A DNA stretch of 43,215 nucleotides from Streptomyces sp. SID14478 (GCF_010548525.1 NZ_JAAGMG010000143.1:1-43215), one strand, 5' to 3'; positions 1 through 9,528 are shown, numbered from the stretch's first letter. A program made the numbers and translations. Notes: generated by a model from the sequence alone, not told the origin.

Positions 1-144
1 CGCGCCGAGGGCGCGGCAGTCGCGCACGGCCCCCGGCCCGCCCCTTGATAAGGCGTTTTCGCTCAGCCCCGCCCGCCTGGGACAATGGCCGGAGCGCGGA
101 CAGCACCCGCGCCCCCGAAGACCGAACCGAAAGGCCCACCGATC

Positions 145-1896
145 GTGGCAGCCCAGAGCACTGGAACGGAGCCCACCGAGAACGCGGACTGGGTCTCCCG
201 TTACGCGGACGATGTCATCGCCGAGTCCGAGCGTCGTGCCCCGGGCAAACCGGTCGTCGTCGCCTCCGGCCTGTCCCCGTCAGGCCCGATCCACCTCGGC
301 AACCTCCGCGAGGTCATGACCCCGCACCTGGTTGCCGACGAGATCCGCCGCCGCGGCTACACGGTCCGGCACCTGATCTCCTGGGACGACTTCGACCGCT
401 ACCGCAAGGTCCCGAACGGCGTGCCCGGCACCGACGCCTCCTGGGCCGACCACATCGGCAAGCCCCTGACGTCGGTCCCGGCCCCCGCGGGCTCCGCGTA
501 CCCGAACTGGGCGGAGCACTTCAAGGCCGCCATGACCGAGGCGCTCGGCGAGATGGGCGTCGAGTTCGACGGCATCAGCCAGACCGCGCAGTACACGTCG
601 GGCACGTACCGCGAGCAGATCCTGCACGCGATGAAGCACCGCGGCGACATCGACGCCATCCTCGACCAGTACCGGACGAAGAAGGCCCCGCCGAAGAAGC
701 AGCAGCAGAAGCCGCTCGACGAGGCCGAGCTGGAGGCCGCCGAGGGCTCCGGCGCCGCCGACGAGGACGACGGCAGCGGCGGCGCGGGGGGCTACTACCC
801 CTACAAGCCGTTCTGCGGCGAGTGCGGCAAGGACCTCACCACCGTCACGTCGTACGACGACGGGACGACGGAGCTGTCCTACACCTGCACCCTCGACGGC
901 TTCACCGAGACCGTCCGGCTGTCGGAGTTCAACCGCGGCAAGCTGGTCTGGAAGGTCGACTGGCCGATGCGCTGGGCGTACGAGGGCGTCGTCTTCGAGC
1001 CGTCCGGCGTGGACCACTCGTCGCCCGGTTCGTCGTTCCAGGTCGGCGGCCAGATCGTCGGCATCTTCGGCGGGAAGCAGCCGATCGGCCCGATGTACGC
1101 CTTTGTGGGCATCTCCGGCATGGCGAAGATGTCGTCGTCCAAGGGCGGCGTCCCCACCCCCTCGGACGCGCTGCAGATCATGGAGCCGCAGATCCTGCGC
1201 TGGCTCTACGCCCGCCGCCGCCCCAACCAGTCGTTCAAGATCGCCTTCGACCAGGAGATCCAGCGGCTCTACGACGAGTGGGACAAGCTCAGCGCCAAGG
1301 TGGCCGAAGGCTCCGTGCTGCCCGCCGACGCGGCAGCGTACAGCCGCGCGGTCGGCACCGCCGCCGGTGAACTGCCGCGCACCGAGCGCCCGTTGCCGTA
1401 CCGCACACTGGCCTCCGTCGCCGACGTCACCGCCGGCGACACCGAGCAGACCCTGCGCATCCTGTCCGAGCTCGACCCGGAGAACCCCGTCACGGACCTG
1501 GCGCCCGTGCGGCCCCGGCTCGACAAGGCCGAGGCCTGGATCACCAAGTACGTACCCGCCGAGTCCCGCACGATCGTGCGCACCGAGCCGGACGCGCAGG
1601 CCCTGGCCGCCCTCGACGACGCGTCGCGCGACTCCCTGCGCCTCCTCCTGGAGGGCCTGGACGAGCACTGGTCGCTGGACGGCCTGACGCACCTCGTCTA
1701 CGGCGTTCCGAAGGTCCAGGCCGGATACCCGGCCGACGCCGGGCCCAAGGAGCTCCCGCCGGAGATCAAGACCGCCCAGCGCACGTTCTTCGCGCTGCTC
1801 TACGACCTGCTGGTCGGCCGCGACACCGGCCCGCGCCTGCCCACGCTGCTGCTCGCGGTCGGCGCCGACCGCGTCCGCAAGCTGCTCGGCGCGTAA
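145..1896 (+). CDS. lysS: Class I lysyl-tRNA synthetase
   Basis: Charges tRNA-Lys with lysine in the cytoplasm. The 583-residue protein has the class I signatures rather than those of the usual bacterial class II LysRS: the HIGH-type motif HLGN at residues 50-53 inside SGPIHLGNLRE, and the KMSKS-type motif KMSSS from residue 328. A CGEC pair (C224, C227) with a later CTLDG looks like a zinc knuckle. Before it lies a low-complexity Lys/Gln-rich then Asp/Glu/Gly-rich insert (about residues 175-218). I chose the GTG at 145, with GAAAGG upstream, over the ATG at 85 because the extra 20 residues are Pro/Ala-rich and look non-conserved. Class I LysRS is typical of archaea, spirochaetes and some actinobacteria. 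The gene stands alone and ends at a strong bidirectional terminator. Confidence 0.95.
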   Translation: MAAQSTGTEPTENADWVSRYADDVIAESERRAPGKPVVVASGLSPSGPIHLGNLREVMTPHLVADEIRRRGYTVRHLISWDDFDRYRKVPNGVPGTDASWADHIGKPLTSVPAPAGSAYPNWAEHFKAAMTEALGEMGVEFDGISQTAQYTSGTYREQILHAMKHRGDIDAILDQYRTKKAPPKKQQQKPLDEAELEAAEGSGAADEDDGSGGAGGYYPYKPFCGECGKDLTTVTSYDDGTTELSYTCTLDGFTETVRLSEFNRGKLVWKVDWPMRWAYEGVVFEPSGVDHSSPGSSFQVGGQIVGIFGGKQPIGPMYAFVGISGMAKMSSSKGGVPTPSDALQIMEPQILRWLYARRRPNQSFKIAFDQEIQRLYDEWDKLSAKVAEGSVLPADAAAYSRAVGTAAGELPRTERPLPYRTLASVADVTAGDTEQTLRILSELDPENPVTDLAPVRPRLDKAEAWITKYVPAESRTIVRTEPDAQALAALDDASRDSLRLLLEGLDEHWSLDGLTHLVYGVPKVQAGYPADAGPKELPPEIKTAQRTFFALLYDLLVGRDTGPRLPTLLLAVGADRVRKLLGA

Positions 1897-1899
1897 CGC

Positions 1900-1955
1900 C
1901 GAAGAGAAGGGGCGGCACCGGAGGATCGATCCTCCGGTGCCGCCCCTTCTCTTCG
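1900..1955. terminator. Perfect 56-nt palindromic bidirectional terminator
   Basis: Positions 1900-1927 are exactly complementary to 1928-1955 (28-bp arms with GATC/GATC at the centre). It lies 4 bases after the lysS stop and 14 before the stop of the convergent DUF2637 gene, so it can terminate both transcripts. Each strand ends in a pyrimidine-rich CCCCTTCTCTTC rather than a clean U-tract, as is common in Streptomyces. Confidence 0.85.
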
Positions 1956-1968
1956 CGCTCTTCCGCCC

Positions 1969-3252
1969 TCAGGCGATGTGGTCCTCCATCAGCTCCGCGT
2001 TGTAGCGCGCCGAGAACTGGTCCGCGAACCGGTTCACGTCACGCGGTTCGAGACGGATGCCGAACGAGGCCTCGACGTCCGCGGCGAACCGCCCCGGCGT
2101 CGGCATCTCGCCGTCTATCGCCTGACGGTAGACCCGGTACAGGTCCTCCTCGGTGGGCGCCGGGGCCTGCGCCTCCTGGGTGCCCTCACCCAGCGGACGC
2201 GTCCCGCCGGCGCCGTTCGGCACGGGGAACTCGGGCTCCACGAACTCCGGCTCCGCGAACCCGGGCTCCACGAACTCCGGCGCGGGCTCGGCCGCGCGCG
2301 GGCGCGGCACCGGGATCTGCTGCGGCTGTTCCTCGTACCAGCCCTGGTGCTCCTGCTCGGGGACGAACGTGGGCGGCACGAAGTTCGGGTCGTAGTCGCC
2401 CTGGTACTGCTGCGCCTGCGGCGGCGTCGCGAACCACTGGCTCTGCGCCTCGGCAGCGGCCTCCACGGGCGTCGCCTCCAGCTCGGGCGCCTGCGCCTGC
2501 GGCTGCGGCTGCGGCTGAGTCTGCTGCTGTGCCACCGGCTTGGGCGCCGGCAGCAACTGCGGCTCGATGCCGGCCGCCGCGAGACCCTCCGGCGCGGTCT
2601 GCGCCAACGGCACCCCGTAGCGCGCCAGCCGCAGCGGCATCAGCGACTCCACCGGCGCCTTGCGCCGCCAGGCACGCCCGAACCGGGAACGCAGCCGCGC
2701 CTGGTACACCAGCCGCTCCTGCTCCAGCTTGATCACCGCGTCGTACGACCGCAGCTCCCACAGCTTCATGCGCCGCCACAGCAGGAACGTGGGCAGCGGC
2801 GAGAGCAGCCAGCGCGTGATGCGCACGCCCTCCATGTGCTTGTCCGCGGTGATGTCCGCGATCCGCCCGATCGCGTGCCGCGCCGCCTCGACGGCGACCA
2901 CGAACAGGATCGGGATCACGGCGTGCATGCCGGTGCCCAGCGGGTCCGGCCACGCGGCCGCGCCGTTGAACGCGATCGTCGCCGCCGTCAGCAGCCACGC
3001 CGTCTGACGCAGCAGCGGGAACGGGATGCGGATCCACGTCAGCAGCAGGTCCAGCGCGAGCAGCACACAGATGCCCGCGTCGATGCCGATCGGGAAGACG
3101 TACGAGAAATTTCCGAAGCCCTTCTCCAGGGCCAACTCGCGCACGGCCGCGTACGAACCGGCGAAGCCGATGCCGGCGATGACCACCGCCCCGGCGACGA
3201 CCACCCCCACGAGTGTCCGGTGCGTCCGTGTCAGCTTCAGTGGCGCGGCCAC
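1969..3252 (-). CDS. DUF2637 family membrane protein
   Basis: A 427-residue protein. The N-terminal third carries about four hydrophobic segments (LVGVVVAGAVVIAGIGFAGS, a stretch around PIGIDAGICVLLALDLLLTW, TAWLLTAATIAFNGAAAW and VIPILFVVAVEAARHAI), the DUF2637 layout, related to the SpdB transfer-associated membrane proteins of actinomycete plasmids. The middle is basic and cytoplasmic-looking. The C-terminal half is low complexity (QPQPQPQAQAP and Pro/Glu repeats) and ends in a small folded-looking stretch (PTEEDLYRVYRQAIDGEMPTPGRF begins it). I chose the GTG at 3252, with GGGAGGGG about 10 bases upstream. The longer frame from 3342 adds a Cys/Arg-rich tail with no RBS. Molecular function is unknown. 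It is convergent with lysS and upstream of nothing obviously coupled. Confidence 0.8.
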   Translation of the reverse strand: MAAPLKLTRTHRTLVGVVVAGAVVIAGIGFAGSYAAVRELALEKGFGNFSYVFPIGIDAGICVLLALDLLLTWIRIPFPLLRQTAWLLTAATIAFNGAAAWPDPLGTGMHAVIPILFVVAVEAARHAIGRIADITADKHMEGVRITRWLLSPLPTFLLWRRMKLWELRSYDAVIKLEQERLVYQARLRSRFGRAWRRKAPVESLMPLRLARYGVPLAQTAPEGLAAAGIEPQLLPAPKPVAQQQTQPQPQPQAQAPELEATPVEAAAEAQSQWFATPPQAQQYQGDYDPNFVPPTFVPEQEHQGWYEEQPQQIPVPRPRAAEPAPEFVEPGFAEPEFVEPEFPVPNGAGGTRPLGEGTQEAQAPAPTEEDLYRVYRQAIDGEMPTPGRFAADVEASFGIRLEPRDVNRFADQFSARYNAELMEDHIA

Positions 3253-3383
3253 TCCAGTTCCCCTCCCAGTTCGGCATGTTGCGCCAACAGACTGGCACAT
3301 GCGTGCGCAGGGCCGTGGACCGGTACGCGGGGAGCCCGGCACCCAAAAGGGGCCGGGCTCCTCAAACCGCGGGGAAACAGCGG

Positions 3384-4265
3384 CTACTTGTCCTTCGGAT
3401 CGTCCTTCGCGTCGCTCTTGCCGGCACCCTTGTCGTCGGCCTTGTCGTCGGCCTTCTTGGAGGCCGAGGCGGAAGGCTTCGCCGACGAGGACTTCGACGC
3501 GGACGCCGACGGAGAGCCGCTCTGCGAGGAGCCCGAGCCCGCGTGCGAGACCGAGGCCACCGCCTCCTTCGCCGCCTTCTCCGCGTCCTTCGACAGGTCG
3601 TCCGCGTCCGGCGTCTTCTCGCCCGCGAGACCCGAACCGTTGTAGTTGACCGTCACCACCACGTTGTCCACGCGCGAGACGACCGTCTGCTGCTTGGACG
3701 TGACGTCCTTCTTCTTCTCCTTGTACGTGTTGTCGAAGCGCACCAGCGTCGCCTCGTCACCCGTACCCGACACCGGAGACGTCTTGACGCCCTTCGCGCC
3801 CTCCGTCGCCTGCGCGTCCTTGACCTGCTTCGCGTAGTACGCCGACGCCAGCTTGTCGCCGCTGCCCCGGTTCACATCCGAGTCGAAACGGACCATCGAG
3901 ACATTCAGCCAGCGGAACTGGGAACCCTTGACACCGTTGTTGTCCAGGCTCGACCAGGAGCAGCTCGCCCGCGTCGACTCGTCGTCCGACGCCCCCGCCT
4001 TGCTGTCGCCCTTCGGGACCAGGTCACCCAGCGTCTTCTTCGAGACCGCCGAGCACGCCTGCGGCAGCTCCTTGTACGTCGCCGGGGTCACCTTCTTCGC
4101 CGCGCCACCGGCGGTCGAGGAGGGCGCCTTCGACTCCGATCCCTGCTTCGCCCCGTCGGCGGAGCCGGACCCCGAGTCGGAGGAACAGCCGGCCACGGCG
4201 AGAACCGCCGGCACGGCGGCTGCGCAGACGAGAGTGCGGGTGAGTCGCTTGGTCGGACGCTGCAT
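3384..4265 (-). CDS. DUF3558-like secreted lipoprotein
   Basis: A 293-residue exported protein. The N-terminus has a basic n-region, a hydrophobic core (LVCAAAVPAVLAVAGC) and a lipobox VAGC, so it should be lipid-anchored outside the cytoplasmic membrane. A Ser/Gly/Lys linker follows. The central domain contains ACSAVSKKTLGDLVP and SCSWSSLD, the paired-Cys pattern of the DUF3558 family. The C-terminus is a Ser/Ala/Lys/Asp-rich tail. The start at 4265 has GAAGGA just upstream; the longer frame from 4307 adds residues ahead of the signal peptide and is rejected. The adjacent minus-strand gene encodes a paralogue with the same architecture, suggesting tandem duplication. Function is unknown; a cell-envelope binding role is only an inference. 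Confidence 0.8.
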   Translation of the reverse strand: MQRPTKRLTRTLVCAAAVPAVLAVAGCSSDSGSGSADGAKQGSESKAPSSTAGGAAKKVTPATYKELPQACSAVSKKTLGDLVPKGDSKAGASDDESTRASCSWSSLDNNGVKGSQFRWLNVSMVRFDSDVNRGSGDKLASAYYAKQVKDAQATEGAKGVKTSPVSGTGDEATLVRFDNTYKEKKKDVTSKQQTVVSRVDNVVVTVNYNGSGLAGEKTPDADDLSKDAEKAAKEAVASVSHAGSGSSQSGSPSASASKSSSAKPSASASKKADDKADDKGAGKSDAKDDPKDK

Positions 4266-4425
4266 GGTTCCTTCACTAGGACGCTGACAGGGGCACGGCC
4301 CGGACACGCGATGATCGAACGACCTTCACGAACCCGGTCCGGTGGGCCACCGTACGCCGAAGCCGACCCGCACGCCTCGACTTCCCCGCACCGGCAACGG
4401 CCCCCGACCGGCCTCCACCCACCGC

Positions 4426-5292
<867 letters not shown>

Positions 5293-5486
5293 CGTAAGGG
5301 CTCCTCTCGGCGGGTTGCGCCTGGTTAATCGGTTGCCGCGACAGGGCCACCAGTGACGACAATGTCTATCGCACGCACCGCTGTGGACGCCGGTCCGGCA
5401 TCCGATTCATGGATCTTGGCGCCAGTATTTGCGTTTCCCGACCTATATCCGAGAAGGGTCAAGCAGGCCCGCTTACGGGGGATTTC

Positions 5487-6680
5487 ATGTCGTACGTAGA
5501 GGTATCAGGGGCGAAGGTCCCGATCCGCATGTGGGCGGACCCGGCATCCGTCGAGGACGCCGCGATGCAGCAGCTCCGCAACGTCGCGACCCTCCCCTGG
5601 ATCAAGGGCCTCGCCGTCATGCCCGACGTCCACTACGGCAAGGGCGCGACGGTCGGCTCGGTCATCGCGATGCAGGGAGCGGTGTGCCCGGCGGCGGTCG
5701 GGGTCGACATCGGCTGCGGGATGAGCGCGGTGAAGACGTCACTGACCGCCAACGACCTGCCCGGGGACCTGTCCCGGCTGCGGTCGAAGATCGAGCAGGC
5801 GATTCCGGTGGGCCGGGGGATGCATGAGGACCCCGTCGACCCGGGGCGGCTGCACGGGTTCGGGACCGCGGGGTGGGAGGACTTCTGGGGGCGGTTCGAC
5901 GGGGTTGCCGAATCGGTCAAATTCCGTCAGGGACGCGCCACAAAGCAGATAGGAACGCTCGGCAGCGGAAATCACTTCATTGAATTCTGTCTCGACGAGG
6001 CAGGTTCGGTCTGGCTGATGCTGCACTCCGGTTCCCGCAACATCGGCAAGGAACTGGCCGACCACCACATCGGCGTCGCCCAGAAGCTCCCGCACAACCA
6101 GAACCTCGTCGACCGCGACCTCGCCGTCTTCATCTCGCAGACCCCGCAGATGGCGGCGTACCGCAACGACCTGTTCTGGGCGCAGGAGTACGCGAAGTAC
6201 AACCGCTCGATCATGATGGCGCTCTTCAAGGACGTGATCCGCAAGGAGTTCAAGAAGGCGAAGCCGGTCTTCGAGCCGGAGATCTCCGCTCACCACAACT
6301 ACGTGAGCGAAGAGCGCTACGACGGCATGGACCTGTTGGTCACCCGCAAGGGAGCGATCCGCGCGGGCTCGGGCGAGTACGGGATCATCCCGGGCTCCAT
6401 GGGCACGGGTTCGTACATCGTGAAGGGCCTCGGCAACGCGGCGTCCTTCAACTCCGCGTCGCACGGCGCGGGCCGCAAGATGAGCCGCAACGCGGCGAAG
6501 AAGCGCTTCTCGACGCGGGACCTGGAGGAGCAGACGCGGGGCGTGGAGTGCCGTAAGGACTCCGGCGTCGTGGACGAGATCCCGGGTGCGTACAAGCCGA
6601 TCGAGCAGGTCATCGACCAGCAGCGTGACCTGGTGGAAGTCGTGGCGAAGCTCAAGCAGGTCGTCTGCGTGAAGGGCTGA
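5487..6680 (+). CDS. rtcB: RtcB family RNA ligase
   Basis: A 397-residue member of the RtcB family, GTP- and Mn-dependent ligases that join 2',3'-cyclic phosphate or 3'-phosphate RNA ends to 5'-OH ends. The expected active-site blocks are present in order: VGVDIGCGM (metal-binding Asp and Cys), TLGSGNHFIEF, MLHSGSRNIGK, SAHHNYVSEE, a GSMGTGSYIVKG glycine loop, and SASHGAGRKMSR, whose His is the guanylylation site in characterised RtcB. The start at 5487 follows GGGGGA; the frame extended to 5409 is rejected. No archease or RtcA gene is adjacent, so it is a stand-alone repair/splicing ligase. A good hairpin terminator follows. The biological RNA target cannot be read from sequence. Confidence 0.93.
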   Translation: MSYVEVSGAKVPIRMWADPASVEDAAMQQLRNVATLPWIKGLAVMPDVHYGKGATVGSVIAMQGAVCPAAVGVDIGCGMSAVKTSLTANDLPGDLSRLRSKIEQAIPVGRGMHEDPVDPGRLHGFGTAGWEDFWGRFDGVAESVKFRQGRATKQIGTLGSGNHFIEFCLDEAGSVWLMLHSGSRNIGKELADHHIGVAQKLPHNQNLVDRDLAVFISQTPQMAAYRNDLFWAQEYAKYNRSIMMALFKDVIRKEFKKAKPVFEPEISAHHNYVSEERYDGMDLLVTRKGAIRAGSGEYGIIPGSMGTGSYIVKGLGNAASFNSASHGAGRKMSRNAAKKRFSTRDLEEQTRGVECRKDSGVVDEIPGAYKPIEQVIDQQRDLVEVVAKLKQVVCVKG

Positions 6681-6690
6681 ACTCCCGCAA

Positions 6691-6718
6691 GGGCCCGAGC
6701 CGTTGCCGGCTCGGGCCC
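6691..6718 (+). terminator. Hairpin terminator after rtcB
   Basis: A 12-bp perfect stem (GGGCCCGAGCCG with CGGCTCGGGCCC) around a 4-base loop TTGC, 10 bases after the rtcB stop, followed by TT. Confidence 0.85.
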
Positions 6719-6734
6719 TTCGTCGTGCGTCGCG

Positions 6735-6740
6735 TAGCCT
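6735..6740 (+). promoter_or_regulatory. -10 hexamer for leaderless methyltransferase mRNA
   Basis: TAGCCT ends 7 bases before the GTG at 6748. This spacing puts the transcription start at or next to the start codon, and no Shine-Dalgarno sequence is present. Confidence 0.55.
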
Positions 6741-6747
6741 GCGCCCC

Positions 6748-7401
6748 GTGGACACCGGACCGAGCACCGACCGCTGGCTGGCCGATACGCGCATCTCCTA
6801 CGACACCGTGGCCGCGAGCTATGCGGACCAGACGCGTCACCTGTTGGACGAGACGCCCGAGGAGCGGGCGGTCCTCGCGATGTTCGCCGAGCGGGTGCGC
6901 GCCGCCGGTGGCGGGCCGGTCGCGGACGTGGGGTGCGGTCCTGGGCGGATCACGGCCCATCTGCGCCGGTCGGGCGTGGACGCGTTCGGGATCGACCTGT
7001 CGCCCGGGATGGTCGAGGTGGCCCGGCGGGAGCATCCGGGGCTGCGGTTCGAGGTCGGTTCCATGACGGAGCTCGACCTCGCGGACGGCACGACGGCCGG
7101 GCTGGTCGCCTGGTACTCCCTCATTCACGTGCCCGACGGGGAGGTCGGCGCGGTCCTCGGGCAGTTCCGGCGCGTGCTGCGGCCCGGTGCGCCGCTGCTG
7201 CTCGCCTTCCACGTCGGTGACGAGTCGCAGCTGAAGACGCAGGGGTACGGCGGTCACCCCATGAACGTCCACGTCCACCGGCGCCGGCACAGCCGGCTGA
7301 CCGCCTGGCTCGACGAGGCCGGGTTCGACGCCGAGGACCACCGGACTCTGACCTCGGCCGAGAGCAGGCTCGGTGGCCTTCTGCTCGCGCGCCGCCGGTA
7401 G
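6748..7401 (+). CDS. Class I SAM-dependent methyltransferase
   Basis: A 217-residue Rossmann-fold methyltransferase. Motif I is [15 protein letters not shown], the acidic SAM-ribose residue is in [14 protein letters not shown], and the post-motif segments [26 protein letters not shown] and LLLAFHV fit the methyltransferase-11/25 group. The N-terminus ([13 protein letters not shown]) is typical of small-molecule methyltransferases of this type. I chose the GTG at 6748; the frame back to 6703 runs through the rtcB terminator. No RBS is visible, but a -10 hexamer sits 7 bases upstream. Substrate unknown. Confidence 0.88.
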   Translation: MDTGPSTDRWLADTRISYDTVAASYADQTRHLLDETPEERAVLAMFAERVRAAGGGPVADVGCGPGRITAHLRRSGVDAFGIDLSPGMVEVARREHPGLRFEVGSMTELDLADGTTAGLVAWYSLIHVPDGEVGAVLGQFRRVLRPGAPLLLAFHVGDESQLKTQGYGGHPMNVHVHRRRHSRLTAWLDEAGFDAEDHRTLTSAESRLGGLLLARRR

Positions 7402-7435
7402 CCGCTCGCGCGACAGCCCCGGGGCCTCCTGCCCC

Positions 7436-7900
7436 TCAGAAGTAGTAGGTGTCCCCGGTGTCGAGGACCAGCACCTCGTGGCGGTCGTTGTCCGGGTTGT
7501 GGTCGACGGAGCCGCCGCCGAACGCGGTCGCGATCCGGACGGTGACCTCGGTGGCCGCGGCGGCGAGGCGGACCCGGACGGTGAACGGCGTGCCGTAGGT
7601 GTCGGCGGGCAGGGCGCCGGTGCGGCAGCCGACGGTGCGCGGGCCGGTGCGCAGGCAGGCCGCGGGCAGGGTCTGGGCGTCGGCCAGCGGGGCGGACCAG
7701 GTGAGGCGGACGGTGGCGTCGGGCACGTCGGAGGGGCCGTGGTTCTGCGGGGTGAGGGCGACGGTGACCCGGTCGGCGGTCATGGTGATGCGGCCGTGGT
7801 GGGCGAGGTCGGCCTCGGGGGCGGTGTCGCCGGCGAGCGCGCCGGGCGCCGTGAGCGCGGTGGCCAGGGCGAGGGCGGTGGGGGCGAGGGCGAGCTGCAT
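7436..7900 (-). CDS. Small secreted protein with DUF11-like beta domain
   Basis: A 154-residue protein with an N-terminal signal peptide ([20 protein letters not shown], cleavage likely after ALA). The rest looks like a single beta-sandwich repeat: [23 protein letters not shown] and [20 protein letters not shown], then [12 protein letters not shown]. This pattern of alternating strands with N-x-G-P-S-D recalls DUF11/CARDB-type surface domains. Two Cys (ACLRTG, GCRTG) may form a disulphide. The RBS AGGAGGT in front of 7900 is nearly perfect and settles the start. Convergent with the methyltransferase gene. Extracellular function unknown. Confidence 0.8.
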   Translation of the reverse strand: MQLALAPTALALATALTAPGALAGDTAPEADLAHHGRITMTADRVTVALTPQNHGPSDVPDATVRLTWSAPLADAQTLPAACLRTGPRTVGCRTGALPADTYGTPFTVRVRLAAAATEVTVRIATAFGGGSVDHNPDNDRHEVLVLDTGDTYYF

Positions 7901-7993
7901 CGGGACCTCCTGCGGGCATGGGTGAGCGCCGGATCTGTTCCACGCGCCGGGACCTGCGACACCGTCCGGGGCCCGCGTGGCACCCTGTGGCGC

Positions 7994-8329
7994 ATGCTCG
8001 TCGCCCGTTCCGTGTCCTTGTTCGTGCTGGCCGCCCTGTTCGAGATCGGCGGTGCCTGGCTGGTCTGGCAGGGGGTGCGGGAGCACCGCGGGTGGGTGTG
8101 GATCGGTGCCGGGGTGATCGCCCTCGGGCTGTACGGGTTCGTGGCGACGCTGCAGCCGGATGCCGAGTTCGGGCGGATCCTGGCGGCGTACGGCGGGGTG
8201 TTCGTGGCCGGGTCGCTGGCGTGGGGCGTGGTCGCGGACGGCTACCGGCCGACCCGCTGGGACGTGGTCGGCGCGCTGGTCTGCCTGGCCGGCATGGCCG
8301 TGATCATGTACGCGCCGCGGGGTGACTGA
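7994..8329 (+). CDS. YnfA/UPF0060 family small membrane protein
   Basis: 111 residues with four hydrophobic helices ([76 protein letters not shown]). FEIGG in helix 1 and AYGGVFV in helix 3 are the UPF0060 signatures. The fold is that of small multidrug-resistance-like four-helix transporters; the physiological role is not established. The ATG at 7994 has no RBS; CACCCT lies exactly 7 bases upstream, so the mRNA may be leaderless. Confidence 0.88.
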   Translation: MLVARSVSLFVLAALFEIGGAWLVWQGVREHRGWVWIGAGVIALGLYGFVATLQPDAEFGRILAAYGGVFVAGSLAWGVVADGYRPTRWDVVGALVCLAGMAVIMYAPRGD

Positions 8330-8339
8330 GGCGGCGACC

Positions 8340-8345
8340 TATCCT
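8340..8345 (+). promoter_or_regulatory. -10 hexamer upstream of SDR gene
   Basis: TATCCT 35 bases before the ATG at 8381. It gives a short leader that contains the RBS GAGGAG, so this gene is probably transcribed apart from the YnfA-like gene. Confidence 0.45.
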
Positions 8346-8380
8346 TGGCCGCAAGCGACCACACGTACGAGGAGCAGCCC

Positions 8381-9148
8381 ATGGCCCCCGCAGCCGCATC
8401 CCGCATCGCCGTCATCACGGGCGCGAGCAGTGGAATCGGCGCCGCGACGGCGCGGCAGCTGGCCGCCGCCGGTTACCGGGTGGTGCTGACGGCCCGCCGC
8501 AAGGACCGCATCGAGGCGCTCGCGGAGGAGATCAACGCGGCCGGGCACCAGGCCGCGGCGTACGCCCTGGACATCACGGACCGGGCCGCGGTCGACGAGT
8601 TCGCGACCGCTTTCAAGACGGTCGGGGTGCTGGTGAACAACGCGGGCGGTGCGCTCGGCGCGGACCCGGTGGCCTCCGCCGATCCGGAGCAGTGGCGCCA
8701 GATGTACGAGACGAACGTCATCGGCACGCTGAACGTCACGCAGGCCCTGCTCCCCGCGCTGACCGCGTCCGGCGACGGCACGGTCGTCGTGCTGTCCTCG
8801 ACCGCGGGGTTCGCGACGTACGAGGGCGGCGGCGGTTACGTGGCGGCCAAGCACGCCGAGCACGTCCTCGCGGAGACGCTGCGCCTGGAGATCGTCGGCA
8901 CTCCGGTCCGGGTCGTCGAGGTGGCGCCCGGCATGGTGAAGACGGAGGAGTTCGCGCTGACCCGGTTCGGCGGGGACGAGGAGAAGGCGGCGAAGGTGTA
9001 CGCGGGTGTCGCCGAGCCGCTGACGGCGGACGACGTCGCGGACACGATCAGCTGGGCGGTGACCCGGCCGCCGCACGTGAACATCGACCTGCTGGTGGTG
9101 CGCCCGCGCGCCCAGGCCTCGAACACGAAGGTCCACCGTGAGCAGTGA
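8381..9148 (+). CDS. Classical SDR-family NAD(P)-dependent dehydrogenase
   Basis: A 255-residue short-chain dehydrogenase. It has the cofactor loop TGASSGIG near the N-terminus, an ARRKDR segment after strand 2 that favours NADP, the NNAGG stretch, the catalytic Ser in VVVLSSTAGF and the Y-x3-K motif in GGYVAAKHAEH. The C-terminus (ADTISWAVTRPPHVNIDLLVVRP) matches the YdfG/serine 3-dehydrogenase-like subgroup acting on small hydroxy acids. GAGGAG precedes the ATG. A small gene overlaps its stop, indicating an operon. Exact substrate not determinable. Confidence 0.92.
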   Translation: MAPAAASRIAVITGASSGIGAATARQLAAAGYRVVLTARRKDRIEALAEEINAAGHQAAAYALDITDRAAVDEFATAFKTVGVLVNNAGGALGADPVASADPEQWRQMYETNVIGTLNVTQALLPALTASGDGTVVVLSSTAGFATYEGGGGYVAAKHAEHVLAETLRLEIVGTPVRVVEVAPGMVKTEEFALTRFGGDEEKAAKVYAGVAEPLTADDVADTISWAVTRPPHVNIDLLVVRPRAQASNTKVHREQ

Positions 9149-9359
9149 CGGCGCGCCCCACGACGAGGCGGTGCGGCGGGCCCACGCCGCGATCCAGGAG
9201 TACACGCTGTCCGCGGAGGGCTGGCGGTCCTCCCCGAGCGAGACGCTGCAGCGGGTGCTCGCCGACCTGCTGCACTGGTGCGACGACACGCAGCGCGACT
9301 TCGACCGGGCGCTGGCGGTGGCGCGCGAGCGGCACGCGGCGGAGCGGCCGGATGGCTGA
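9138..9359 (+). CDS. Small conserved-type hypothetical protein
   Basis: 73 residues, soluble, mostly helical and charged (LQRVLADLLHWCDDTQRDFDRALAVARE region). The GTG at 9138 lies inside the last codons of the SDR gene, an 11-base overlap that implies translational coupling. The pattern of Ala/Leu/Glu/Arg helices around a Trp-Cys resembles small Streptomyces helper proteins of unknown role; I do not recognise a named family. Codon third positions are strongly G/C, supporting real coding. Confidence 0.7.
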   Translation: MSSDGAPHDEAVRRAHAAIQEYTLSAEGWRSSPSETLQRVLADLLHWCDDTQRDFDRALAVARERHAAERPDG

Positions 9360-9528
9360 GCCGTCGGCCGAGGATCCGCTGGACGTGCTGCAGCGGGAGT
9401 ACGACGAGCGGCGGCTCGCCCAGGAGAAGAAGGGCGAGCGGTACATGTGGTGGTACCTGGGCTACTTCCTCTTCGGGATCCACATCGTCGCGTTCGTGAT
9501 GATCTACGCGATGAGCCACGCCGGTTAG
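9352..9528 (+). CDS. Small single-pass membrane protein
   Basis: 58 residues: an acidic/basic N-terminal helix (EDPLDVLQREYDERRLAQEK) followed by one transmembrane segment (WWYLGYFLFGIHIVAFVMIY). The ATG overlaps the end of the preceding small gene by 8 bases, making a three-gene run with the SDR. No known family is recognised. The cytosolic N-terminal coiled helix plus one TM is typical of accessory membrane anchors, but that is inference. Confidence 0.65.
   Translation: MAEPSAEDPLDVLQREYDERRLAQEKKGERYMWWYLGYFLFGIHIVAFVMIYAMSHAG

Noticed and set aside
1..144. A gene start or promoter in the first 144 bases
   Set aside because: TTGATA and GACAAT occur but with spacing that does not make a convincing promoter; no coding frame other than the spurious lysS extension.
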